Assembly (NCBI GenBank): GCA_003169735.1
Contig: PNAP01000014.1
Span: 1-45,741 of the forward strand
Direction of reading: 5' to 3'
From: Chloroflexota bacterium
GTDB lineage: Bacteria; Chloroflexota; Limnocylindria; Limnocylindrales; CSP1-4
DNA: 45,741 bases
Shown: positions 1-8,293 of the stretch, piece after piece
How the letters are laid out: each line of letters opens with the position of its first letter
Position numbering within the stretch: the first letter of the stretch is position 1
Program-made: the position numbers and the translations under genes
Notes under the pieces: generated by a model
Told to the model about the DNA's origin: nothing
Seen by the model: the letters and a program-made list of their open reading frames with translations, nothing else
Database searches by the model: none

Positions 1-292
1 CCATCACGGCGTCGCCGATGAACTTCTCGACCGTGCCGCCGTGCCGCTCGATGGCGCCGCGAAGTGCCGCGAAGTAGCGCGCCTGGATGGTCCGCCAGCG
101 CTCAGGATCGAGGCTTTCCCCGAGGGCGGTCGAACCGACCATGTCGGCGAACAGGACGGTCACGAGGCGACGCGACTCGCGGCCGCTGGTGTCCTCACGT
201 GCCGACGGGTTCGCTGCGACGGGCATGCCGCATCGGTTGCAGAACCGCGCTTCCGGCGAGTTCGTTGCCCCGCAGTGGCGACACGTGCCCAT
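1..292 (-). CDS. Adenylate/guanylate cyclase, N-terminal part (cut by window edge)
   Basis: Class III nucleotide cyclase, expected to make cAMP or cGMP from NTP. Reading leftwards from the ATG at 292, the protein opens with a zinc ribbon (C4, C7, C18, C21), then a short linker and the start of the catalytic domain. The metal-binding Asp lies in the motif FADMVGST, and a second conserved stretch FIGDAV follows just before the edge. There is no membrane segment so far, so it is probably cytoplasmic, with the ribbon as an N-terminal sensor or oligomerisation element. It lies 20 bases downstream of the cystathionine beta-synthase gene on the same strand and is probably co-transcribed with it. The C-terminal domains are outside the window. 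Confidence 0.85.
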   Translation of the reverse strand, partial: MGTCRHCGATNSPEARFCNRCGMPVAANPSAREDTSGRESRRLVTVLFADMVGSTALGESLDPERWRTIQARYFAALRGAIERHGGTVEKFIGDAVM

Positions 293-312
293 TGTCGGAG
301 TCTACGCGGCGC

Positions 313-1731
313 TCAGCCCTTCGAGGCGCCGCCGTGCGCGAGGTACTCGAGCAGATCGAGCTTGGTGACCACGCCCGCCGGTCGGCCTTCGCTGACCGCG
401 ACCAGGGCCGCCGGCCCACCAGAGAGCAGGTCGAACGCCTCGTCGAAGGTCGCCCCCGCGTCGATGGTCGGCAGCGGCCGGTCCATGACCTCGCCGACAG
501 TGCGCTCGACCACGGCCGGATCGCGATAGGCCCGCTCGAGGAGACCGCGCTCGCTGATCGACCCGACGATGCCGTCGATCGAGTCATCCGATCGTTCGCT
601 GACCGGCATCTGGCTGATGCCGTACCGCTCGAGCGTGTCGATGGCGGTCGCCACGAGGTCCGTCGTGCGGGCCAGCACCACGGTCGGCAGCTCCGTGTCG
701 TGGTGACCATTGCGGATCAGCGACGAGATCCGGGCGCGGCCGGTCGGCGACCCGAGCAGCCCGTTGATGCGCATCCACTCGTCGTTGTACAGCTTCGAGA
801 GGTAGTTGCGGCCGCCGTCGGGGAGGAGCACGACCATGACCGCCTCGTTTCCCCTGTCCGTGGCGGAGAGCTCCCGCGCGACGGTGAGCGCGGCGACGAG
901 TGCGGTGCCGGACGATTCGCCGGCCAGGATGCCCTCCTCGCGCGTCAGGCGCCGGGCGGCGGCAAAGGCGTCCGCATCGGAGACCCGCACCCATCGGTCG
1001 ACCGAGGCCGGATCGAACGTGCCCGGCAGGAAGTCCTCGCCGACGCCCTCGGTCAGGTAGGGCCGCGCCGTGTCGCCTGAGAGGACGCTCCCCTCAGGGT
1101 CGGCGCCGATGACCTGGATGGCGGGATTCTGGGCGCGCAGGTGATGCGCGACGCCGGTGACCGTTCCGCCGGTACCGACAGAGATGACCACGTGCGTCAC
1201 GCTGCCCTCGGTCTGGCGCCAGATCTCGGGGCCTGTGGTGGCTTCGTGCGCCGAGGGGTTCTCGATGTTGTGGTACTGGTCGGGCTGAAACGCGCCCGGG
1301 ATGTCTCGCGCCAGGCGCCGCGCCACGGAGTAGTAGCTCTCCGGTGATTCCGGCGGCACGTTGGTGGGGCAGAGCACGACCTCCGCGCCATACGCGCGCA
1401 GGAGCGCCTGTTTCTCGGCGGATTGCTTGTCAGCCATCACGAAGATGCAGCGGTAGCCCTTGATGGCGGCGGCGATGGCGAGCCCGTGGCCCGTGTTGCC
1501 GCTCGTCGGCTCGATGATCGTGCCACCGGGCCGTAGCTGCCCCGCGCGCTCGGCCGCCTCGATCATCGGCAACCCGATGCGATCCTTGACCGAGCCGCCG
1601 GGGTTGAGCATCTCGAGCTTGGCAAGCATCGTCGGCTGACGCGCCGCCGGACCAAGGTCGCGTGTCACCCGACTCAGCCGAACGAGCGGCGTCTCGCCGA
1701 CCAGATCCAGGATCGAAGCCGCGTATCGCAT
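313..1731 (-). CDS. cbs: Cystathionine beta-synthase with C-terminal CBS pair
   Basis: PLP enzyme that joins serine (or O-acetylserine) and homocysteine in transsulfuration. Residues 1-330 are a fold type II PLP domain: the Schiff-base lysine is K49 in GGSVKDR, the phosphate/substrate loop is TSGNTGHG (about 76-83), and the PLP-phosphate glycine loop is GTGGTVTG. Residues of about 340-470 form two CBS motifs, the regulatory Bateman module of cystathionine beta-synthases; plain cysteine synthases (CysK, CysM) lack it. The length of 472 aa fits heme-free bacterial or yeast-type CBS. The ATG at 1731 is 9 bases after TATACT, so the mRNA is probably leaderless. An O-acetylserine-dependent role cannot be excluded. 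Confidence 0.93.
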   Translation of the reverse strand: MRYAASILDLVGETPLVRLSRVTRDLGPAARQPTMLAKLEMLNPGGSVKDRIGLPMIEAAERAGQLRPGGTIIEPTSGNTGHGLAIAAAIKGYRCIFVMADKQSAEKQALLRAYGAEVVLCPTNVPPESPESYYSVARRLARDIPGAFQPDQYHNIENPSAHEATTGPEIWRQTEGSVTHVVISVGTGGTVTGVAHHLRAQNPAIQVIGADPEGSVLSGDTARPYLTEGVGEDFLPGTFDPASVDRWVRVSDADAFAAARRLTREEGILAGESSGTALVAALTVARELSATDRGNEAVMVVLLPDGGRNYLSKLYNDEWMRINGLLGSPTGRARISSLIRNGHHDTELPTVVLARTTDLVATAIDTLERYGISQMPVSERSDDSIDGIVGSISERGLLERAYRDPAVVERTVGEVMDRPLPTIDAGATFDEAFDLLSGGPAALVAVSEGRPAGVVTKLDLLEYLAHGGASKG

Positions 1732-1740
1732 CAGCGGGTG

Positions 1741-1746
1741 AGTATA
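1741..1746 (-). promoter_or_regulatory. Leaderless -10 box of the cbs gene
   Basis: On the minus strand TATACT ends 9 bases before the ATG at 1731. There is no Shine-Dalgarno sequence between them, so transcription should start within a few bases of the start codon. I did not identify a convincing -35. Confidence 0.55.
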
Positions 1747-1827
1747 GGAGCGGCCCGAGGGCCGGCCAAGAGTGCGTCGCCCGACCCCGACGCGGGTGCA
1801 TCGCCCGAGCGCCGGCCGAGAGAGCGG

Positions 1828-2880
1828 TCAGCCGCCCAACGCTACTGTGGTTTGCCCCTGACTATGAAATGGCGTCGGAAGCGCCGCGACGCTGGGCTCG
1901 GGAGCCGGCATCGGGTCAGGAGGTGGCGCGGCTCCGTCCTCGGCAGGAGACGCCGCCACGCCTGGCTCGCGGCCCACGATCGGATCCGAAGCGGGTGACG
2001 GCGGGAACTCTGGCGGTTGCGGACGGCGCCGACGCCACAGGATGGTCGCGACACCGAAGACGGCCAGTCCGATGCCGATGAGCTGGGCGGTCGGGATGCC
2101 GGCGATGGTCCAGTCGTAGCTCTGGCGCATGTACTCGAGCACGAAGCGCACCGAGCCGTACCAGATCGCCCAGAACGAGCCGATGTCGCCCATGCGCAGG
2201 CGGCCGGCGTATCGGCGCACCAGCCAGAGCGCCAGCAGGCCCCCGCCGATATCGAGCACCGATTCATAGAAGAAGAGCGGCTCGAAGCCGGTCGTGATGG
2301 GGAACTGCGGACATGGGTAGCTCGGCACCCTGTGCGCACAATCGATGGCGATGCCCCACGGCGCGCTCGTCGGCGGGCCGTATAGCTCCTGGTTGAAGAA
2401 GTTGCCCCAGCGCGCGATGCCCTGCGCGAAGAGCGCGCCCGGGACGACCGCATCGAGCGCCCGCCAGATCGGCAGACGATTGCGGCGCGTGTAGTAGAAG
2501 ATGCCGAGGATGGCGCCGGCAACGCCTCCATAGATTCCGAGCCCGGCATACGGCGGCAGGACGATGGCCGGCAGATTCTGGCTGTAGCAGAGCTGGGCAG
2601 CTCGGATGATCGCGCCGCTGGCATCGGTGACCGCGGGAGCGCAGCCCCACTGGTCGATGACGTGGTAGAGGCGCCCGCCGATGACCGCGAGGATGACCGT
2701 CACGATGAGCGCGTTGGTGACGTGGCTCGGGTCGAACCCGTAACGGATCGCCTGCCGCTGCGTGACCAGCACCAGGACGGCGATGGCGAGGACATACCCG
2801 ACCCCGTACCAACCGATATGCAACGGCCCGAGATCGAGGATGTCGGCGCCCGGGGTGATGTTGATGAGGCCGGGGATCAC
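1828..2880 (-). CDS. lgt: Prolipoprotein diacylglyceryl transferase
   Basis: Integral membrane enzyme that transfers a diacylglyceryl group from phosphatidylglycerol to the lipobox cysteine of prelipoproteins. Several transmembrane helices are visible. The Lgt signature is at residues 153-170 (ARWGNFFNQELYG), with the conserved Arg, Asn and Gly; the usual Gly before the Arg is Ala here. A second conserved segment (FFYESVLD) follows. The last 70 or so residues are a Pro/Ala-rich tail absent from short Lgt proteins, giving 350 aa in total. The start is GTG at 2880, six bases after TATCCT, so the mRNA is probably leaderless. At least two lipoprotein substrates are encoded in this window (11495-12847 and 16405-16947). 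Confidence 0.95.
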   Translation of the reverse strand: MIPGLINITPGADILDLGPLHIGWYGVGYVLAIAVLVLVTQRQAIRYGFDPSHVTNALIVTVILAVIGGRLYHVIDQWGCAPAVTDASGAIIRAAQLCYSQNLPAIVLPPYAGLGIYGGVAGAILGIFYYTRRNRLPIWRALDAVVPGALFAQGIARWGNFFNQELYGPPTSAPWGIAIDCAHRVPSYPCPQFPITTGFEPLFFYESVLDIGGGLLALWLVRRYAGRLRMGDIGSFWAIWYGSVRFVLEYMRQSYDWTIAGIPTAQLIGIGLAVFGVATILWRRRRPQPPEFPPSPASDPIVGREPGVAASPAEDGAAPPPDPMPAPEPSVAALPTPFHSQGQTTVALGG

Positions 2881-2886
2881 CGAGGG

Positions 2887-2892
2887 AGGATA
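2887..2892 (-). promoter_or_regulatory. Leaderless -10 box of lgt
   Basis: TATCCT on the minus strand, six bases before the GTG start at 2880 and with no ribosome binding site between. It lies back to back with the plus-strand promoter of the next gene, making a divergent promoter region of about 80 bases. Confidence 0.5.
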
Positions 2893-2914
2893 GCGGCAGC
2901 GCGGCGCGAGCGAC

Positions 2915-2954
2915 CGACCCGCGCCTCGCTATACCGACCCGCGCCTCCCTATAC
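2915..2954 (+). repeat. 20-bp tandem repeat carrying two -10-like boxes
   Basis: Two adjacent 20-bp copies, CGACCCGCGCCTCGCTATAC and its neighbour with one substitution (CGCT to CCCT). Each copy ends in TATAC. The second copy, extended by T, gives TATACT at 2950-2955, nine bases before the ATG at 2965. The duplication therefore places a spare -10-like hexamer (TATACC) one repeat upstream of the working leaderless promoter. Confidence 0.75.
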
Positions 2955-2964
2955 TGACCGACGC

Positions 2965-3384
2965 ATGAACGACGGCTACGCGTGGTGGCTCCTCATCGCC
3001 GGGGTCGGGGTCGGGGTGTGTCTCGCCTGGCTGATCATCGGCCGAGTGCCGCGCAACGACGACGACATCGCCGTCAACGAGCGGGCGGTCGAAGCGGGTT
3101 GGATCAGCCGCAACATCGCCAGTTACGGCGGCGTCGCGCCGGAGCCGCTCGTCGAAGAGGTCCTGGAGCTCCATCAGCACTACCTGAACGGCCCCGGCAT
3201 CGATCCCGAACACGCCGCGTGGCTCTCCCCACCGGACGCCGCGACCGGGTCAGTGAGTGGCGCCACGTTCGAGGAGATCGGTCACGCCGCCCAGGTGTCG
3301 ACGAGTGCCGTTGAGGCCGGTCACGAGACCGCGCCGCCGAGTGAGGCCGAGGCCGGCGACCGTGAGGCGCGCGGCGATCCGTAA
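2965..3384 (+). CDS. Small single-pass membrane protein, function unknown
   Basis: 139 aa. Residues of about 7-26 (WWLLIAGVGVGVCLAWLIIG) are one hydrophobic segment, followed by an Arg/Asp-rich junction and a soluble acidic region of about 110 residues without recognisable catalytic motifs. The tail is rich in Ala, Glu and Ser and looks disordered. The ATG at 2965 is preferred because TATACT lies nine bases upstream (leaderless); an in-frame extension further upstream would run through lgt and has no support. It is divergent from lgt. I do not recognise the family. Confidence 0.7.
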   Translation: MNDGYAWWLLIAGVGVGVCLAWLIIGRVPRNDDDIAVNERAVEAGWISRNIASYGGVAPEPLVEEVLELHQHYLNGPGIDPEHAAWLSPPDAATGSVSGATFEEIGHAAQVSTSAVEAGHETAPPSEAEAGDREARGDP

Positions 3385-3416
3385 CTGAACGGCCTCGCCG
3401 ACGTTTCCGCGGTCGG

Positions 3417-4331
3417 TCAGAACTGGCCGCTGAGCATCGGCGCAGCCGACGCGTCGCCCAGCACGACCTCGAATCGATCGCCCGACTGACCGGCGCCGGC
3501 CGGATCGGCCAGCGGACCGGCCCAGTAGGCAAAGCCATCGGTCGAGTCCATCTGCCCGACCCACGTCCGCTGACCGTTTCGATCGAGATAACAGTCGTAC
3601 GTCTTGCCGGTCGGGGCGGCCGCCAGCGCGCTCGAGAGGACCACGATCTGATGTGCGCCGGGGTCGAGCAGCAGCGTTCCGGAGGCGTGCCCTGCGGCAT
3701 CGGCCAGGGTGATCTCGCGATGATCCGGCTGTTGGAGGATGCGGTCCATGGCCGCGGTGACCACGACCGGCACGCCGTCAGGAGCCTCACCGGCGGGTGA
3801 CAGTCCGAGCGGCCCGGCCAGGAACGCCCCGGCGAGGAAGACGATGACCGCGGCGGCGGCGGCAAGGCCGATCCATGCCGGACGGGGAGCCGCGGGTCGC
3901 CGGAACGGCGTCGGCGCGTCGTCGACGTGGGGCACTCCTGCCTCGGCGGACACCGCCTGAGAGGCGGACGTCGCTGCCGGCATCGCCGCGGGCTGAGCGG
4001 CGGGTACCGCGGCAACGGGAAGCGAGATGGGCGTCGCCGCGGGCTGAGCGGCAGGCACGGAGCCACGTTGGGTCGCTCTTGCGGATCCGGCCACCGCGGC
4101 GAGGATCCTGGCACGTGCTTCTGTCGGCGCATGCACGCTGTCCGGAGTGACGAGGTCGAGCGCGCGTGCAGCGGCACGCCACGCGCGGTACTCCTGCGCG
4201 CACGCCACGCAACTCTCCAGGTGCTCGCGGAGCGCGGCGCCCTCGGGCGACGTATCGGCCTCCAACGCGGCCAGCTTGCCCGGCCCGACGAACGCGGCCT
4301 CGAGTCGGTCGAGGACCTCAGCGTGATCCAT
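3417..4331 (-). CDS. Anti-sigma factor, RskA family
   Basis: Membrane-spanning anti-sigma factor, expected to hold the sigma factor encoded just upstream until released by regulated proteolysis. The N-terminal cytoplasmic part carries the zinc anti-sigma motif HxxxCxxC (in REHLESCVACAQEY). An Ala/Pro-rich linker follows, then one transmembrane segment (WIGLAAAAAVIVFLAGAFLAG) and an extracytoplasmic RskA-type C-terminal domain ending near the stop. The chosen ATG at 4331 overlaps the sigma gene stop (4318-4320) by 14 bases; an in-frame ATG at 4379 would lie deeper inside the sigma gene. The Ala/Gln/Pro linker has an imperfect repeat (VPAAQPAA twice). The released signal is unknown. Confidence 0.88.
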   Translation of the reverse strand: MDHAEVLDRLEAAFVGPGKLAALEADTSPEGAALREHLESCVACAQEYRAWRAAARALDLVTPDSVHAPTEARARILAAVAGSARATQRGSVPAAQPAATPISLPVAAVPAAQPAAMPAATSASQAVSAEAGVPHVDDAPTPFRRPAAPRPAWIGLAAAAAVIVFLAGAFLAGPLGLSPAGEAPDGVPVVVTAAMDRILQQPDHREITLADAAGHASGTLLLDPGAHQIVVLSSALAAAPTGKTYDCYLDRNGQRTWVGQMDSTDGFAYWAGPLADPAGAGQSGDRFEVVLGDASAAPMLSGQF

Positions 4332-5079
4332 CGGCGGCCTCCAGCGATGAGAAGGCCACGAGGCCTTCGCGTCCGCCACGTGTCGCCGCCGGGTCCGGCT
4401 CGCGGACGGCGAGGATGGCCGTGCGGTCCTCCGGCGGCGGCGGGGCAGCCTCCACGCCGAGCACCTCGGTCATGGCGACACGCAACCGCATCAGCGCTCG
4501 GCGGGTCCGCGTCTTGACGGTGCCGAGCGGCCAACCGAGCCGTTCGGCGATCTCCGACTGCGTCAGCTCCTCGTAATACGCCAGCTCGAGGACCGTCCGC
4601 TCGACCTTCGGGATGGCATCCAGCGCGGCGCGGATCTCGTCGGCGACCGCGGCATCCTCGAGCACCGCCAACGGATCGACCGAGGCCGTCCCTGAACCGA
4701 CGAGGGCGCCGCGGCTCAGCAGACGGTCGAAGCTCCGGTCCTCTCGATCGTCGTCCGGCAGGACCGAACTCAACGGCACAGCCGCCGGCCGACGGCCGAG
4801 AGCGCGCAGGCGATCGACCGCCCGATTTCGAGCAATGGTCGAAAGCCAGGCCAGCAACGAGCCCAGGCCAGGGTCGAAGAGCTCAGCTCGATTCCAGAGC
4901 GCCATGTACGTGTCCTGCAAGACCTCCTCGGCGAGCTGCTTGTCGCCCAAGCGCCGAAAGGCGGCCCGATAGACGGCGTCGGCATAGCGGTCGTACAACG
5001 CCGCAAGTGCGTCCGCGTCCCCGGTCGCAACGATAGCCATCAGTTGGGCATCCGTTCGTTCAGGCAGAAGCGCTCCCAT
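4318..5079 (-). CDS. ECF RNA polymerase sigma factor, SigK-like
   Basis: 253 aa. Region 2 (about residues 25-95, with LYDRYADAVYRAAFRRLGD and a helix rich in Glu and Asp) recognises the -10, and region 4 (about 165-225, with the helix-turn-helix LTQSEIAERLGWPLGTVKTR) recognises the -35. The linker between them is unusually long. Pairing with an RskA-type partner points to the SigK/ECF19 type. It is the third gene of an operon: the cupin gene ends seven bases upstream, and the anti-sigma gene overlaps its 3' end. This links expression of the sigma factor to an iron exporter and a cupin, which suggests a metal or oxidative-stress input, though that is inference. Confidence 0.92.
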   Translation of the reverse strand: MGALLPERTDAQLMAIVATGDADALAALYDRYADAVYRAAFRRLGDKQLAEEVLQDTYMALWNRAELFDPGLGSLLAWLSTIARNRAVDRLRALGRRPAAVPLSSVLPDDDREDRSFDRLLSRGALVGSGTASVDPLAVLEDAAVADEIRAALDAIPKVERTVLELAYYEELTQSEIAERLGWPLGTVKTRTRRALMRLRVAMTEVLGVEAAPPPPEDRTAILAVREPDPAATRGGREGLVAFSSLEAADGSR

Positions 5080-5085
5080 AGCGGG

Positions 5086-5430
5086 TTACGCCTGCTGGGT
5101 CGCGGCGGTTTCGCGCGTGGCCCAGCCGGCGCGCAGCTGCGGGTCCGACCCGAGCGCGCCACGATCCAAATGCGCCTCCAGACAGACCACGCCGCCTGGC
5201 CCGACCAGCGCGCCGTGGAGCGTGCCAGCGGGCAGGTCCAGCCGGTCGCCCGGCCCCAACTCGACGGACCCCGTTCGCTCGGGAAGGGTGAAGACGATCG
5301 AGCCTGCCGTGACCACGAGGACCTTGTCATACCCGTGACGATGTTCCGCGTACCGGTCGCCGGGTTCGTTCGACCACGCCGAGGGTGCGAGACCCTCCGC
5401 CGCGAGGCGGGACTCGATGGCGGCTCGCAT
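5086..5430 (-). CDS. Cupin-domain protein
   Basis: 114 aa, a single small beta-barrel cupin. Motif 1 is visible as EHRHGYDKVLVVTAGSIVF (His pair and a glycine turn), and motif 2 as LPAGTLHGAL with the third His. These residues normally bind one Fe, Mn or Zn ion. There is no signal peptide. The start ATG (5430-5428) shares one base with the TGA of the upstream iron exporter gene (TGATG), so translation is probably coupled. It may be a metal or small-molecule sensor, or a simple oxygenase; the sequence does not decide. Confidence 0.8.
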   Translation of the reverse strand: MRAAIESRLAAEGLAPSAWSNEPGDRYAEHRHGYDKVLVVTAGSIVFTLPERTGSVELGPGDRLDLPAGTLHGALVGPGGVVCLEAHLDRGALGSDPQLRAGWATRETAATQQA

Positions 5431-6716
5431 CAGCCGACGGTGACGCCGATGAGCGTCCCGACCACGAACGTCAGCGCCGCCGCGACACCGCCGATGGCCA
5501 CCTGACGCAGCCCGCCGAACACGAGGCCGCGCCCGGTCAACAGGCTGACCCCGGCGCCGACCAGGAAGAGCGCGGCCAACGCCACGACGATGGCCGTCGC
5601 CAGCGCCGCGGTACCCGTCCCGATCAGGAATGGCACCACCGGCACCAGCGCGCCGATGCCGAAGGTCACGAATGACGACCCTGCCGCTCCCCAGGCCGAA
5701 CCGAGCTCGTGGGGGTCCAGCCCGAGTTCTTCTCGCACCTTCGTGTCGAGCGCGGCCTGGGGATCCTCCATCAGCCGATTCGCGACCATCGCGGCCTCGT
5801 GGTGCGAGAGCCCCTTGGCGCGATAGATGCTCGCGAGTTCCCGCTCTTCCTGCTCCGGCATGACCCTCATCTCCTCGCGCTCGAGATCGATCTGCCGCTC
5901 GAACAGCTCGCGCTGGCTCTGCATGCTGATGTATTCGCCGGCGGCCATCGATGACGCGCCGGCGAGGATGCCGGCGACCCCGGCGAGGACGATGAAGTGA
6001 TTGTCAACGGCGGCGACACCTGTCGCACCCGCCACGCCCATGACCAGCGCCAGGTTGCTCACCAGTCCATCCGTGGCACCGAAGATGGCCGCGCGGAGGG
6101 TTCCCGTTCGTCCCGACCGGTGCCACGATTCGTTGCGCGCGGGACGGGTGCCCGGCGCTGCATCGGCGGCCCGGAACTGCTCCGGTGCTGTGGCCGGCGT
6201 CGCGGCCGTTGTCGCGGTCGGCGTTGCCACCGTTGCCGGCGCGGCAGTGTCCAAGGCGCCGATCGTCGAGCCGTTGGTCGTTCCTGCGCTGATCCCTGGC
6301 AGCCCCGCGTCGAGGCGCTGCCAGATCTCGGCATGCTCCTTTTCGTCAGCGATGATCCAGGCGACGTCGGGGTCGCCTTGTGACTCGTACGTGAACTGCT
6401 CGTTGCCTTCCATCGCCTTGACGAGATCCGAGACGGCATCGGTGCCGAACACGCGTGCCACACCCATGACGAAGCGGACGCGGATGCGCGGCCGGCCGAC
6501 GGGCGGGATCTCCGCGCCGGCCTGACGCAGGCGCTCCGACCAGATCCCGGCATGGCGTCGCTCGTTGGCGGCGATGGTGCGGAAGGCAGTCGCGCGGTGC
6601 GGATCCTTCTCGATGACGGCCAACCGATCGTAGAGCGCGATCGCGTCGCGTTCGAGCTTCAGGTTGGCGAGGCTGCGCTCCCGCTCGGCAGCATCCATGG
6701 CTCCGGCGTCGTTCAT
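5430..6716 (-). CDS. Ferritin-like/VIT1 fusion, MbfA-type iron exporter
   Basis: 428 aa. The N-terminal 140 residues are a rubrerythrin-like four-helix domain with two ExxH motifs (ANERRHAGIW and ADEKEHAEIW), the expected di-iron ligands. After an Ala/Thr/Pro-rich linker, residues of about 200-428 form a VIT1/CCC1 domain (RAAIFGATDGLVSNLALVMG, then several helices with a cytoplasmic Glu-rich loop). This order is that of the membrane-bound ferritin MbfA, which exports iron under peroxide or iron stress. An ATG at 6725 lies inside the -10-like TACGAT; the ATG at 6716, seven bases after it, fits a leaderless start better. It leads the operon with the cupin, sigma and anti-sigma genes. Confidence 0.87.
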   Translation of the reverse strand: MNDAGAMDAAERERSLANLKLERDAIALYDRLAVIEKDPHRATAFRTIAANERRHAGIWSERLRQAGAEIPPVGRPRIRVRFVMGVARVFGTDAVSDLVKAMEGNEQFTYESQGDPDVAWIIADEKEHAEIWQRLDAGLPGISAGTTNGSTIGALDTAAPATVATPTATTAATPATAPEQFRAADAAPGTRPARNESWHRSGRTGTLRAAIFGATDGLVSNLALVMGVAGATGVAAVDNHFIVLAGVAGILAGASSMAAGEYISMQSQRELFERQIDLEREEMRVMPEQEERELASIYRAKGLSHHEAAMVANRLMEDPQAALDTKVREELGLDPHELGSAWGAAGSSFVTFGIGALVPVVPFLIGTGTAALATAIVVALAALFLVGAGVSLLTGRGLVFGGLRQVAIGGVAAALTFVVGTLIGVTVG

Positions 6717-6768
6717 CGAGAGCATCGTAGCCGAGCCCCGAAGGAACGCGATGTCCTACGCTTGACCG
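6717..6768. promoter_or_regulatory. Divergent leaderless promoters, iron exporter and sulfite-oxidase-like gene
   Basis: This 52-base gap holds both promoters. Leftward: TACGAT (complement of 6724-6729), seven bases before the ATG at 6716. Rightward: TACGCT at 6757-6762, six bases before the ATG at 6769. Neither gene has a Shine-Dalgarno sequence. The two -10 boxes are only 27 bases apart, so the polymerases probably compete. Confidence 0.55.
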
Positions 6769-7905
6769 ATGGGACCTGACACCGAGACGGCAACGACGGC
6801 GCGCCGTGTGCCCGTCCCCGGGACCGAGGCGAAGTCGCCCGATTTCATCGTGCGCAGCGCGGACCCGCTGTGCGGCGGCGCGCCCGACGAGGCGCTCGTG
6901 GACTCGTACGTCACGCCGCGCGCCGATTTCTTCGTCCGCAATCACGCGGCCATCCCGCGTGTCGAGACGGATACGTTCCGGCTGCGCGTCGACGGGCTCG
7001 TCGAGCGTCCGCTCGAACTGACGCTGGCCGATCTTCGCGCGCGTTTCCCGCGCGTGGAGGTCGTCGCGACGCTCCAATGTGCCGGCAATCGACGCGAGGA
7101 GCTGGTCGTCGTCGCGCCTGTCCCGGGCGAGGTGGTGTGGGGCACCGAGGCGATCAGCAATGGCCGCTGGGCCGGCGTCCAGCTGCGGGCGCTGCTGGCC
7201 GCGGTCGGCGTCGACGATGCAGCGAAGCACGTCGGCTTCCGCGGCCTGGACCAGGTCGAGCGGCACGGCGTGATCGAGGGCTTCGGGGCGTCGATCTCGC
7301 TCGAGCGGGCGCTCCGGCCCGATGTCCTGCTGGCGTTCGAGATGAACGGCGCTCCCCTCCCCCCGGAGCACGGCGGTCCACTGCGGGTCGTCGTGCCCGG
7401 GTACATCGGGGCGCGCAGCGTCAAGTGGCTGACCTCGATCGAGTTGCGCCGCGATCCGTCCGACGCGTACTTCGAGGCGCATGCCTACAAGCTGTTCGCG
7501 CCCAGCGTGACGGCGGAGACTGCCGACTGGGCTGGCACTCCCCCCATCGAGGCGATGCAACTGAGTTCGGTCATCTGCCGGCCGGCCGAGGGATCGGTCG
7601 TTCCGGCAGGTCCGCTCGTGGTGGAGGGGTGGGCGACGGCGGGCGGCGACCGGTCGGTGGTGGCTGTGGAGTTGTCGACGGATGGCGGGGCGACATGGAT
7701 GGACGCGGGACTGGTGGACCCGGGCACGCCGGGCATCTGGCGCCGATGGCGCTGCGAGGTGCAGGCGTCGGCCGGGCCGGTGGAGTTGGCGGTCCGAGCA
7801 CGCGACTCCACGGGCCTGACCCAGCCGGTCGATGTCGCAGAACGCTGGAACTTCAAGGGCTACATGAACGACGCGTGGCACCGCGTCACGGTGCGCGTGG
7901 AGTAG
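6769..7905 (+). CDS. Sulfite-oxidase-family molybdenum enzyme
   Basis: 378 aa. The first 250 residues form the molybdopterin-binding domain; C104 in TLQCAGNRR is the conserved cysteine that ligates Mo, and HAAIPRVE and GYIGARSVKWL are other family segments. Residues of about 260-378 are the Mo-co dimerisation (Ig-like) domain, with SVVAVELSTDGG and WNFKGYMNDAWHRV. There is no heme b5 domain and no signal or Tat peptide, so it is probably a soluble cytoplasmic enzyme oxidising sulfite or a related substrate with an external acceptor. The convergent Rieske gene ends nine bases away and could encode a partner, but is more likely part of the suf set. The start is leaderless. Confidence 0.9.
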   Translation: MGPDTETATTARRVPVPGTEAKSPDFIVRSADPLCGGAPDEALVDSYVTPRADFFVRNHAAIPRVETDTFRLRVDGLVERPLELTLADLRARFPRVEVVATLQCAGNRREELVVVAPVPGEVVWGTEAISNGRWAGVQLRALLAAVGVDDAAKHVGFRGLDQVERHGVIEGFGASISLERALRPDVLLAFEMNGAPLPPEHGGPLRVVVPGYIGARSVKWLTSIELRRDPSDAYFEAHAYKLFAPSVTAETADWAGTPPIEAMQLSSVICRPAEGSVVPAGPLVVEGWATAGGDRSVVAVELSTDGGATWMDAGLVDPGTPGIWRRWRCEVQASAGPVELAVRARDSTGLTQPVDVAERWNFKGYMNDAWHRVTVRVE

Positions 7906-7914
7906 CGGCTCGCC

Positions 7915-8253
7915 CTATTCGTTGACGGGGACCGGACCGTCGGGGAGTTCGAGCACGATCGAGCCGTCGCCCTGGACGGTCACGGGGTAGATCGCCAACG
8001 GCAGTTCAGCCGGAGGGTCGAGCGCCTCGCCCGTCTCGAGGTCGAAGCGCGACAGGTGCAGCGCGCAGGTGATCGAATCGCCGGTCAGGAACCCCTGATC
8101 GAGCTCGAAATACTCGTGCGAGCAGATGCCCTGCATGGCCCGGACCGAGCCTTCCAGGTTGACCAGCAGGATGTCCGTGCCATCGACCTGAACGCGAAGC
8201 ATCGTGCCTTCGGGGACGTCCGCCAGGTTCGCGACGGAAACGTGGCGGGTCAC
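7915..8253 (-). CDS. Rieske [2Fe-2S] ferredoxin
   Basis: 112 aa from the GTG at 8253. The cluster ligands are C44 and H46 (CSH) and C63 and H66 (CALH), the CxH...CxxH pattern of Rieske ferredoxins, with the usual spacing. It is soluble, with no membrane anchor. A Rieske ferredoxin normally follows sufD directly in sufB-sufD-Rieske-sufC-sufS operons of Gram-positive and related bacteria. Here it is on the same strand as sufBD but 318 bases away, separated by the repeated non-coding element. An in-frame ATG at 8298 is less likely because the added residues show no family similarity. It may also serve an oxygenase elsewhere. Confidence 0.85.
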   Translation of the reverse strand: MTRHVSVANLADVPEGTMLRVQVDGTDILLVNLEGSVRAMQGICSHEYFELDQGFLTGDSITCALHLSRFDLETGEALDPPAELPLAIYPVTVQGDGSIVLELPDGPVPVNE

Positions 8254-8293
8254 TAGGTCAAACCACGCTCGAAACGGCCCGCGGCAGCGCGTC

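Noticed and set aside
6346-7881. Long open frame (511 codons) on the minus strand over the sulfite-oxidase-like gene
   Set aside because: It overlaps two well-supported genes, has Arg/His/Ala-rich composition of a shadow frame and no family motif.
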